Source: Mariprofundales bacterium
Lineage (GTDB): Bacteria; Pseudomonadota; Zetaproteobacteria; Mariprofundales; J009
Assembly (NCBI GenBank): GCA_030950645.1
Contig: JAUZRF010000016.1
Location: forward strand, 1 to 40,956
Reading direction: 5' to 3'
Length of the DNA: 40,956 nucleotides
The position numbers were made by a program, and so were the translations under genes. Below are positions 8,792 through 16,315 of this stretch, piece by piece. Numbering within the stretch: the first letter of the stretch is position 1; every line of letters begins with the position of its first letter. Under the pieces are notes generated by a model. That model did not search any database. It was not told where the DNA came from and saw only the letters and a list, made by a program, of their open reading frames with translations.

Positions 8792-9324
8792 GACTTAATC
8801 GCTCCATGAGATGGCGATACTCCCTGCTTAGATGGGGATGGAGTGACCTGTTTATGACCAGTCAGCTTCTCATACTCAGCAGCCCTGCTCTTCTTTAGAT
8901 ACCAATCTTGCACCTTAAGCCCTGCAAAATAGCGCGCCAACTGGTGACGCTTAGCTTCAGGAAGATAGGCATACGATGGCATACGATAGCGCGGCTTCAA
9001 GCGGGACGGAATCGTTTTTTGAGGATCCTTAGCCGAAAAGTATGCATACAGCCAAGCTTCACTACGCCAAGAGCCGATACCATCCAGCATCGGTGCAGGT
9101 ACGAATTCGGTGATGTTATGCACGCCCCACAGGCTATGACAATCCCTGCAACCAAGATGACGATAAAGATCAGCGGCAGCAACCTCTACCTTATGCGATG
9201 AGGTCGAATAAAAAGGGATCTGATCTGTCTTCTTTTCACTTGGGGGAAAAAACACGCCTTTGGCCAACGCCGCCACCACCACCACCGATATCGCACCAGC
9301 AATCAACCACTCTCCACGCTTCAA
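8788..9324 (-). CDS. Membrane-anchored monoheme cytochrome c
   Basis: N-terminal TM, LGCRDCHSL heme motif, YRMPSY distal Met. Confidence 0.82.
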   Translation of the reverse strand: MKRGEWLIAGAISVVVVAALAKGVFFPPSEKKTDQIPFYSTSSHKVEVAAADLYRHLGCRDCHSLWGVHNITEFVPAPMLDGIGSWRSEAWLYAYFSAKDPQKTIPSRLKPRYRMPSYAYLPEAKRHQLARYFAGLKVQDWYLKKSRAAEYEKLTGHKQVTPSPSKQGVSPSHGAIKS

Positions 9325-9409
9325 TCGAAATGACTTCTAATCAGAACCATGGATTCACGCATCTTCAACATCTCCTCGCAAGTTATATTCAGCAACACAT
9401 CCATGGAGA

Positions 9410-9676
9410 TCAATCAAGTTTCGCTTCTTCTTCAAGCTGTTGCAAAAACTCCTGTCGGCGTTTTTCCTGATAAGCCTGCACCTCTTTAAATTTGGCAAAA
9501 TCATCCGCACTCATTCTATCCTCATCATTTTCGTCAAACACCAGATATTTAATATCCTCATCAAACTGCTCATTCTTAGTCGCCCAACGGATACCAAACA
9601 CCACCGCGACCAAAATCAACACCCCACTGGCCAACCAGATATAAATGGTCCAGCCATCTTGAAAATCAACCGTCAT
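9410..9676 (-). CDS. CcoS-like cbb3 oxidase maturation protein
   Basis: Single TM followed by RWATKNEQFDEDIKYLVFDENDED, resembling the CcoS pattern (WAv.sGQfdDl...ilfDd). Confidence 0.5.
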   Translation of the reverse strand: MTVDFQDGWTIYIWLASGVLILVAVVFGIRWATKNEQFDEDIKYLVFDENDEDRMSADDFAKFKEVQAYQEKRRQEFLQQLEEEAKLD

Positions 9677-9702
9677 ATCTTACTCCTTACAAAACCGTCT
9701 TA

Positions 9703-9856
9703 GTAACAACTCAGCACCCTACCCGAAAATGGCTGTAACTGCTCAGATCGCCTCTGACTTTTCATGATAGTAAGGCGAAAATCTTACATTTACTACTGTA
9801 AATGAGCATTTTTCAACGCCGCTATCAGGAAAATTGGGAATGAGCTGAGTAGTTAC
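9703..9856 (+). repeat. Full-length copy (long form) of the MITE-like element with probable TSD
   Basis: GTAACAACTCAGCACCCTACCCGAAAATGGCT...GAGCTGAGTAGTTAC; flanks CCGTCTTA / (A)CCGTCTAA. Confidence 0.92.
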
Positions 9857-9861
9857 ACCGT

Positions 9862-10173
9862 CTAAAACAAAAAACCATCAAGCAGCTGCATTGCCGCGAA
9901 CACCAGAGAGACCAAGACACCGAACCCAATCATCCAAAACATCACCTTTTCGCCGGTCTTCACCTTAGAGTCGCTACCCATACGATAAAAACCAATCATA
10001 ATGCCAACAAACATCGCCATCGACACCACCATAAAAACAAAAATGCCAACACTATAGTTATGGGAGCGCATACTCTCGATCCCAAGATCATAAGTAGCAG
10101 CTGGCTTGGCCCATGCAATCCCCGGACTCAAACTCAATATTATAAAAAGGACTCGGCGTATCATGGACGCCAT
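9862..10173 (-). CDS. Small membrane protein with signal peptide
   Basis: About 103 aa, signal plus two TMs, in the oxidase cluster; start may be at the internal Met (10164). Confidence 0.55.
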   Translation of the reverse strand: MASMIRRVLFIILSLSPGIAWAKPAATYDLGIESMRSHNYSVGIFVFMVVSMAMFVGIMIGFYRMGSDSKVKTGEKVMFWMIGFGVLVSLVFAAMQLLDGFLF

Positions 10174-10189
10174 GCTACAGCAGTTAGAC

Positions 10190-10227
10190 CAAAAAAAAAG
10201 CGCCGCCCAAATGGGCGGCGCTTTTTC
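10190..10227. terminator. Strong bidirectional rho-independent terminator
   Basis: aaaaaaaaaGCGCCGCCC aaat GGGCGGCGCttttt: perfect 9-bp GC stem, A-tract and T-tract on both sides. Confidence 0.92.
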
Positions 10228-10241
10228 CAGACAATGTGACT

Positions 10242-10376
10242 CTAAAGAGAGCTTTTACGAGGATCAGGTGTTCCTTTTTTATGATTATCAACAAACAAAC
10301 TGTAGATAATCGGCACAATAAGTGCGATCAGGATAACGCCTAACCCTGCAATCTGGGGGTTATCAAAATTAATCAT
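10242..10376 (-). CDS. 44-aa single-TM small protein of the oxidase cluster
   Basis: My translation: MINFDNPQIAGLGVILIALIVPIIYSLFVDNHKKGTPDPRKSSL*; SD-like aggagtc upstream; below the ORF-track cutoff. Confidence 0.75.
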   Translation of the reverse strand: MINFDNPQIAGLGVILIALIVPIIYSLFVDNHKKGTPDPRKSSL

Positions 10377-10388
10377 TTATAAGACTCC

Positions 10389-11042
10389 TTAGTGTGCGAT
10401 AGTGTGATCAGGTGCCCAAGTAAAATGGGGCAGACGCTTAACGGCGATAATGATCGAGAAAGCAAAAATAACAAACCACCATATAGCAATCGTATAGCCC
10501 TTATCCCACCATGGCTGTTTGTTAATTATCGTGCCATCAGGTTGAATACTAAAGAAGGTCGCCTTGGCCACGGTAGCCCCCACAATGGTGTACTCCTCTA
10601 AATCCACGCCTTTGCGTTGCAGCTCTACGATCTGCGGGGCAACCATACGAAGCTGATTCATAGTAATATGATGCTGTTCGCGCTGGAAGTTATAAGGAGA
10701 TTCAAATTTCTCCAGTGATGTAGTAATCAATTTCATCGCCTTCGCATCAGACTCCGCATGCGTCAGCGTTTTATCATCCAACACCTTTTGCACCGAGGAA
10801 GAGTTCATCAAGGTAACATAATCAGCAAAAATCGCCGCCGTTGGCCTCTGGCCATAGAGCGGCATGGTAAGCATCATCGCTGTGAAAAAAGTCAACACCA
10901 ACAAGCCAATCACCGGGCGTGGTAGCGGATTATTATTCTCCGCAATGCCACCCAAACTTTCATGCTCCCAGATATACTGGGCTTCCTTATTTTGATCCTT
11001 TGATGACAAAGAATATAGGGGTCGTGAAAATACCCAACTCAT
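10389..11042 (-). CDS. Two-TM protein with CcoP/FixP N-terminal-like segment and no heme motif
   Basis: YIWEHESLGGIAENNNPLPRPVIGLLVLTFF resembles the FixP_N signature (...ELNNPLPRWW...); no cysteine in the protein. Confidence 0.6.
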   Translation of the reverse strand: MSWVFSRPLYSLSSKDQNKEAQYIWEHESLGGIAENNNPLPRPVIGLLVLTFFTAMMLTMPLYGQRPTAAIFADYVTLMNSSSVQKVLDDKTLTHAESDAKAMKLITTSLEKFESPYNFQREQHHITMNQLRMVAPQIVELQRKGVDLEEYTIVGATVAKATFFSIQPDGTIINKQPWWDKGYTIAIWWFVIFAFSIIIAVKRLPHFTWAPDHTIAH

Positions 11043-11057
11043 AATTATTACCCTCCC

Positions 11058-11996
11058 TTACTTAAGATTCAGTACAAAGTCAATGATATAGCGAGCCTCA
11101 CTATTCCGTGCAGGAATTGGAACTGCCGGCGGATAAGGGGTATCACCACGAGCGTAGGCCATGAAATCACGATCCCACTTCTGACGATCAATCACCTTAC
11201 CATTGATATCGGCCTTACCCCACAGATAGTTAAAGCGCGGCATAATCGAATGCGGCTGTACCAATCGTGGGTTAAAGAAATGCATAGTCATCCACTCACG
11301 AGAGGAGTTGCGCGAACCCACATGAAGCAGATCTGGTCCTTTACGGTCGGAACCAAAGGAGGTTGGACTCTCACCATTGAAGTCGCCAGTTACCGGAGGA
11401 CGACCAAAGGACTGCCAATCTTGAGTCTCCTCGGGCAGCAGGGTGTGACACCACCAGCAACCTTCGCGAATAAACATGGTTTTACCTGAACCCGCATGAA
11501 TCCGCACATCTGCAGCCTTTAGCGTCGCAGCTACTTGCCAGCCTTTCGTCGCAGTTGCAAATTCCACATATGGCACACCAGTGGTGACATCCACATCCAC
11601 CAAGAACACGCCACCTCTCTTCTCAGTAGCCTGAGCCAAAAGCCCCTTACTCTTGCTTAGCGCCAACTGCTTAGTACCCATAATGTTATCATGGGTCAAG
11701 CCATCAGGGAAATGGGTTCCAGCGGTAAACACATAGGCCTCTGTCTTATCAATCGGCTTACCCGTTTCTGGATCCTTAGTCAGCACGACCTTGATCGGCT
11801 TATCCTTACCCAACAAGAATGGGTCGTAGTAGTTAAATGCACTCTCCCACCCATAGGTCAGCTGCTTCTTTAATGCCTCTTCAGTCGAGCCGATTCTGGA
11901 AATATCCAGCCCCGGCAAGAAAATGGTGACAAACATTGATGTACTCAATGCGATGCCAAACATAATACACCCTATTTTATATTCACGAAATGCCAC
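11058..11996 (-). CDS. ccoO: cbb3-type cytochrome c oxidase subunit II-like (CcoO/FixO), monoheme
   Basis: IREGCWWCHTLLPEE heme motif, GPDLLHVGSRNSSREWMTMHFFNPRLVQPHSIMPRF as in CcoO. Confidence 0.8.
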   Translation of the reverse strand: MAFREYKIGCIMFGIALSTSMFVTIFLPGLDISRIGSTEEALKKQLTYGWESAFNYYDPFLLGKDKPIKVVLTKDPETGKPIDKTEAYVFTAGTHFPDGLTHDNIMGTKQLALSKSKGLLAQATEKRGGVFLVDVDVTTGVPYVEFATATKGWQVAATLKAADVRIHAGSGKTMFIREGCWWCHTLLPEETQDWQSFGRPPVTGDFNGESPTSFGSDRKGPDLLHVGSRNSSREWMTMHFFNPRLVQPHSIMPRFNYLWGKADINGKVIDRQKWDRDFMAYARGDTPYPPAVPIPARNSEARYIIDFVLNLK

Positions 11997-12061
11997 GGAA
12001 TATCCTCCCTTTTCTAGTTAATAGCGTAATTAAAAAAAATAGTAAACGGTCTAGAAATAAA

Positions 12062-12091
12062 CTGACGGGTGGGGAAAACCTCGCCCGTCAG
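12062..12091 (-). other. Intercistronic hairpin between ccoN- and ccoO-like genes
   Basis: CTGACGGGtggggaaaacctcgCCCGTCAG, 8-bp perfect outer stem with partial inner pairing. Confidence 0.7.
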
Positions 12092-12103
12092 CTATTCCAT
12101 TAT

Positions 12104-13510
12104 TTAACGCTCGTATGCCAATTCGTGTGGAAGTCGGCCGACAGGAACAACCGTCCCTACCCTAGCTGTCATATACATATTCCACAGCCAAGTGATGTTA
12201 CCCAAGAACACCATGGTACCACCCAACCAGCGAACGATCATATACGGATGCTCAGCAATCACCACATCAAGGTAAGGCACCTCATAGATCTTGGCCGCAC
12301 CCTGTATAAGCCCTGCAATCGTCATCGATATCCAGTAGAGCGAAAAACCAATCAACAGCATAAAAAAGTGGAAATTGGCCAAGCTATACGAATAGAGCTT
12401 GCGACGCAGCAGCACTTGCATGCCATAATAGACCGCTGATGCCTCGGCAAAGGTAGAGAAGCCGAGCAGTGCCAAGTGAGCATGCGCCACAATCCAGCCA
12501 GTGCCATGGATATACCAGTTAATCGCACGAGTCTGCTGGAAGCCACCCTGCATATTCAGCGGAATCGCAAGGAAAACACCCGTAAGTGCGAACTTCAGCT
12601 CGATATTGGTAACAAACATCGTCCACTTGCCCTGCATCGTCAACATGATGTTACAAATATAAGCAATGGCAGGCACCAAAATCAACACGCCCTCTACCGA
12701 AGCAAACGACTTCAGCCACTCAGGCAACGGGGAACTCATCAAGTGATGCGCCGCCGGCGTTGAGTAAAACACCACAATCGCCCAGAAGTGCAAGTGACCT
12801 ACGCGATGGGAGTAAAGCGGATTTCCCGTAACCTTCGGAACGATGTAGTAGGTAATCGCCGCTGCCACAGGGGTAATCAACAGACCCAAAACATTGTGTG
12901 CAAACCACCATGTCATGTATGCCTCATTCAATCCGGTCAAGTGGAAGAATTCGGGTAGATTTCCGATTAAGAAAATAATAATTAACATGAACATACTGGC
13001 AGCAAAAAACCAGTTAGTGGTATAAATACCCTGCGTGCGGCGATTGAGAATCGTCATCCATACATTGAGCGACCATGGCACCACCATCACAAACGCAATA
13101 TAGAGGTCAATCGGCCAGATATGATCTGAATACTCACGCCCAGAGGTCATCCCTGACCACAACAATGCCAACGCCAAGCACAGACCTACATTGTAAAGCA
13201 GGCAGTTCCAAACGGCAAGCTTCTCACTCCATAGCTTGGTGTTACCCAATGCTGGGGTGATATAGAGCATAGACATAGCAAACGCCATCGCGATCCAACC
13301 AAAAATCACGGCATGCACATGCACTTGGCGCATATGACCAAACTGCAACCAATACACATTATGAAAAAAGTCTGGAAACGCCAACTTAGATGCGTTGAAT
13401 GACCCCAGTCCTGTACCAATAATAAACCAACAAATCGACGATACGCCGAAGAATATCGCAGCACTTCCCTGCGGAATATCCTCTTCTTTGGCCAACAAAT
13501 ACTTAAGCAT
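12104..13510 (-). CDS. ccoN: cbb3-type heme-copper oxidase catalytic subunit I (CcoN/FixN-like)
   Basis: About 12 TMs; VHVHAVIFGWIAMA, WWFAHNVLGLLITP, YSTPAAHHLMSSPLPEW, HAHLALLGF histidine-ligand motifs. Confidence 0.85.
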   Translation of the reverse strand: MLKYLLAKEEDIPQGSAAIFFGVSSICWFIIGTGLGSFNASKLAFPDFFHNVYWLQFGHMRQVHVHAVIFGWIAMAFAMSMLYITPALGNTKLWSEKLAVWNCLLYNVGLCLALALLWSGMTSGREYSDHIWPIDLYIAFVMVVPWSLNVWMTILNRRTQGIYTTNWFFAASMFMLIIIFLIGNLPEFFHLTGLNEAYMTWWFAHNVLGLLITPVAAAITYYIVPKVTGNPLYSHRVGHLHFWAIVVFYSTPAAHHLMSSPLPEWLKSFASVEGVLILVPAIAYICNIMLTMQGKWTMFVTNIELKFALTGVFLAIPLNMQGGFQQTRAINWYIHGTGWIVAHAHLALLGFSTFAEASAVYYGMQVLLRRKLYSYSLANFHFFMLLIGFSLYWISMTIAGLIQGAAKIYEVPYLDVVIAEHPYMIVRWLGGTMVFLGNITWLWNMYMTARVGTVVPVGRLPHELAYER

Positions 13511-13545
13511 GTATTCTTACTCCTTTAAACATTAAATTCTTAAAA

Positions 13546-13656
13546 TCAATCGTCGTGCAGTTCTTCGTCATGCTGGCCTGGCATCAGTAGATACCACGCA
13601 AACCACATGCTGGAAAACGCCAGCAACACGCCTAGAATCGATGCAATTGTACTCAT
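13546..13656 (-). CDS. 36-aa single-TM small protein (CcoQ-like position)
   Basis: My translation: MSTIASILGVLLAFSSMWFAWYLLMPGQHDEELHDD*; preceded by an AAAGGGGGG SD-like run; absent from the ORF track. Confidence 0.7.
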   Translation of the reverse strand: MSTIASILGVLLAFSSMWFAWYLLMPGQHDEELHDD

Positions 13657-13670
13657 TGTGTCCCCCCTTT

Positions 13671-13931
13671 TTACGCCTTTTGCCCTTCAATAATCGCATG
13701 CTGCTTCAGTGTGTACTGCATAATCAGACAAAATGCGATGCCGAAAAGAATCATAATCCAGTCAACAACCCCTTGGTAAGTCATGAAACTATAGGGATCC
13801 ATGCCCCATAGACCCGCCGTATCCCAAGGCGCACGACCAACAGCGAGCATAAATGCGCAGTCAAACACTGAGCCATTGCCCATCCCTGTTACCATGCCGC
13901 AGATAATGATCAACCATGTTGAATTCTTCAT
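13671..13931 (-). CDS. Two-TM membrane protein, first gene of the oxidase cluster
   Basis: MKNSTWLIIICGMVTGMGNGSVFDCAFML...IIEGQKA, SD GAGGAGGGC; the longer ORF in the track is an over-extended start. Confidence 0.7.
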   Translation of the reverse strand: MKNSTWLIIICGMVTGMGNGSVFDCAFMLAVGRAPWDTAGLWGMDPYSFMTYQGVVDWIMILFGIAFCLIMQYTLKQHAIIEGQKA

Positions 13932-13980
13932 ATCAGCCCTCCTCTCTAATCTTCCTATCTTTGGATGAATCCACGATGAA

Positions 13981-13994
13981 TGGATTTTAATCAA
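13981..13994 (-). promoter_or_regulatory. Candidate FNR/ANR-type box upstream of the oxidase cluster
   Basis: Minus strand TTGATTAAAATCCA versus consensus TTGATNNNNATCAA (9/10), 50-63 bp upstream of the first start codon. Confidence 0.45.
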
Positions 13995-14088
13995 GCCAGC
14001 GAACACTAGATGGGAAGAGGAATCGATGTCAACACTTTGCCCACCATCCATCCAAAACAACGCGCAATAGCCTGCGTGACCCACGGCT

Positions 14089-14883
14089 CTATACTGCCAC
14101 TTTCGCTTTGATATGTGGGTGAAATTGATAGTCATGCAAGCGAAAATCATCATAGCGAAAGGAGAATAGATCGCACGCCGGTGAACCGATCTCCATGCGG
14201 GGTAACGCCCGCGGCGGGCGCGATAATTGCAATTCAGCTTGGGATAAATGGTTACAATAGAGATGCGCATCGCCCAGCGTATGGATAAATTCACCGAGCC
14301 GTAATCCTGTCACCTGCGCCACCATGATGGTCAGCAGGGCATACGAGGCGATGTTAAATGGCACACCCAAGAAAACATCGGCACTACGCTGGTAAAGCTG
14401 GCACGAGAGCCGACCTTCAGCTACATAAAATTGAAAAAAAGCATGGCAAGGAGGCAGAGCCATATTGGGCAGATCAGCCACATTCCACGCCGACACAATC
14501 AGGCGCCGAGAATCCGGGTTGATGCGGATTTGATCCACCACTTCACGAATCTGATCCACCACCGCGCCATCCGCACCGCGCCACGAACGCCACTGGACAC
14601 CATACACCGGGCCGAGCTCACCATTGCCGTCCGCCCACTCATCCCAGATCGTCACCCCATTTTCCTGCAGATAGCGCACATTTGACGACCCACTTAGAAA
14701 CCAAATCAGCTCATGAATAATAGACTTAAGATGGATCTTCTTGGTTGTCACCAAAGGGAACCCCTGTGACAGATCAAAACGCATCTGATAACCAAACACT
14801 GAGCGGGTACCAGTACCAGTACGGTCCGACTTTTCTATCCCATTCTCCAGCACATGACGCATCAAATCTAAATATTGGCGCAT
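14089..14883 (-). CDS. thyA: Thymidylate synthase
   Basis: [67 protein letters not shown]. Confidence 0.97.
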   Translation of the reverse strand: MRQYLDLMRHVLENGIEKSDRTGTGTRSVFGYQMRFDLSQGFPLVTTKKIHLKSIIHELIWFLSGSSNVRYLQENGVTIWDEWADGNGELGPVYGVQWRSWRGADGAVVDQIREVVDQIRINPDSRRLIVSAWNVADLPNMALPPCHAFFQFYVAEGRLSCQLYQRSADVFLGVPFNIASYALLTIMVAQVTGLRLGEFIHTLGDAHLYCNHLSQAELQLSRPPRALPRMEIGSPACDLFSFRYDDFRLHDYQFHPHIKAKVAV

Positions 14884-14955
14884 AAAACCCTTCCCCTCTC
14901 CAGAATGATACCTAGCCTTGCCACCAACTTAATGAATTCACGGAGGCACTATAAG

Positions 14956-15246
14956 ATGGGCAAAAGACTAGCAGCAGTACTATTCCTATGCACCGCATCG
15001 GGCATCACTGCCATCACCGCAGACGCATCCCCTACGGTGAGCGACCGCATCGTTAGCCGCTTCATGCATCTGGACAGCGACCAATCAGGTCGCGTCTCGT
15101 TGGATGAATACATGATAATGGTTACCCGGCGCGCCCATCAACGGTTTCGATCCATGGATCGCAATCATGATGGTGAGATAAGTCCCGATGAGCGCGCTGC
15201 ATTTTGGAAGCGAGAGCAGGACAGGTGGTATCGCCTCAACCGCTAG
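14956..15246 (+). CDS. Exported EF-hand domain protein
   Basis: Signal peptide MGKRLAAVLFLCTASGITAITADA; EF-hand loops DSDQSGRVSLDE and DRNHDGEISPDE. Confidence 0.8.
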   Translation: MGKRLAAVLFLCTASGITAITADASPTVSDRIVSRFMHLDSDQSGRVSLDEYMIMVTRRAHQRFRSMDRNHDGEISPDERAAFWKREQDRWYRLNR

Positions 15247-16154
15247 CTACGAGCCAACTGCTTCAGCGCACCCAGCCCACCCAGCTGCCATACGGCCCAT
15301 AACCCAGGAAGCGCTGCCGCAGTCATCAAAAGCACCCACAGCGCCGCCAACGCGCCGCCTTGCGCCTCACTGCCGCCAAAAAAAACCACAAAACCAACAT
15401 AACCCGCTTCGCGCACACCAAAGCCGTTGAGCGAGATCGGCACAATTGCCATCAACGCCACCAATCCAACCATCACGCCATAGGCCAGCCACGGCAACTC
15501 CAGCCCGATCGCCATCCCCAAAAACAGATGGGTCTGTACCATTAATAGCTGCACCAGCAACGATAACGGCATGGCGCGCAGCCACTGCCGACGAAAATGC
15601 GCCCCATCCAGCGGCAGACGCGCCAGCCAATCCAACCGCTCAGGCAGCCGACGATGCAACCATGGCCAACCCAACATCACGATCACCATACCGAGCACCA
15701 AAGCACCCCACCCCCACCACGCCAACGCAGGCCAAGTAAACCATGGTAGACAGAGGGTGACCACCGCCACCAGTGCATAAAGGCCATTCACCCGATCCAA
15801 AATTACGCTGGCGCCCGCCTCAACGCCAATGCCGCTACGCCCCTCACCCTTCGCCAGCAACACCCCGCGCACCACATCACCACCAATGGTGGAGGGTAAA
15901 AACAGACTTGAGAACGCGCCAACGAAGTAGATCCGCACCTTACGCCGTAACGACACCTCAATCCCGAGACCACGCGCAATCCACGCCCAGCGCAACACGC
16001 TCAGAAGGTAAGCAAGCAGCAGGCAACCCAGCGCCGCAGCCACCAGCCATGGATTGGCACCAGCAAGCTGTCGCGCCACCGCACCGACATCGACCCAATA
16101 GAGCAGTGCCGCCAATACGGCCACCGACAGCAGTAATTTAATCGTGGCAAACAT
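15243..16154 (-). CDS. Lysylphosphatidylglycerol synthetase/UPF0104-type flippase-like membrane protein
   Basis: 303 aa, about 8 TMs; FVGAFSSLFLPSTIGGDVVRGVLL and PISLNGFGVREAGYVGF motifs. Confidence 0.8.
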   Translation of the reverse strand: MFATIKLLLSVAVLAALLYWVDVGAVARQLAGANPWLVAAALGCLLLAYLLSVLRWAWIARGLGIEVSLRRKVRIYFVGAFSSLFLPSTIGGDVVRGVLLAKGEGRSGIGVEAGASVILDRVNGLYALVAVVTLCLPWFTWPALAWWGWGALVLGMVIVMLGWPWLHRRLPERLDWLARLPLDGAHFRRQWLRAMPLSLLVQLLMVQTHLFLGMAIGLELPWLAYGVMVGLVALMAIVPISLNGFGVREAGYVGFVVFFGGSEAQGGALAALWVLLMTAAALPGLWAVWQLGGLGALKQLARS

Positions 16155-16155
16155 C

Positions 16156-16308
16156 GTAACTACTCAGCTCGCTTCCGGTTTTCCTGATAGCGGCGTTGAA
16201 AAATACTCATTTACAGTAGTAAACTCCGCTTTTTCGCCTTGCTATCAGGAAAACCGGAAGCAATCTTAGCAGTTACAGCCATTTTTGGGTAGGGTAATGA
16301 GTAGTTAC
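16156..16308 (-). repeat. Full-length MITE-like element, reverse orientation, 8-bp TSD (7/8)
   Basis: GTAACTACTCAGCTCGC...AATGAGTAGTTAC; flanks CAAACATC / CAGACATC. Confidence 0.94.
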
Positions 16309-16315
16309 CAGACAT

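Noticed and set aside
13671-14294. 207-aa version of the first oxidase-cluster gene
   Set aside because: The upstream extension overlaps thyA and lacks an SD; the start at MKNSTW (13931) is much better supported.
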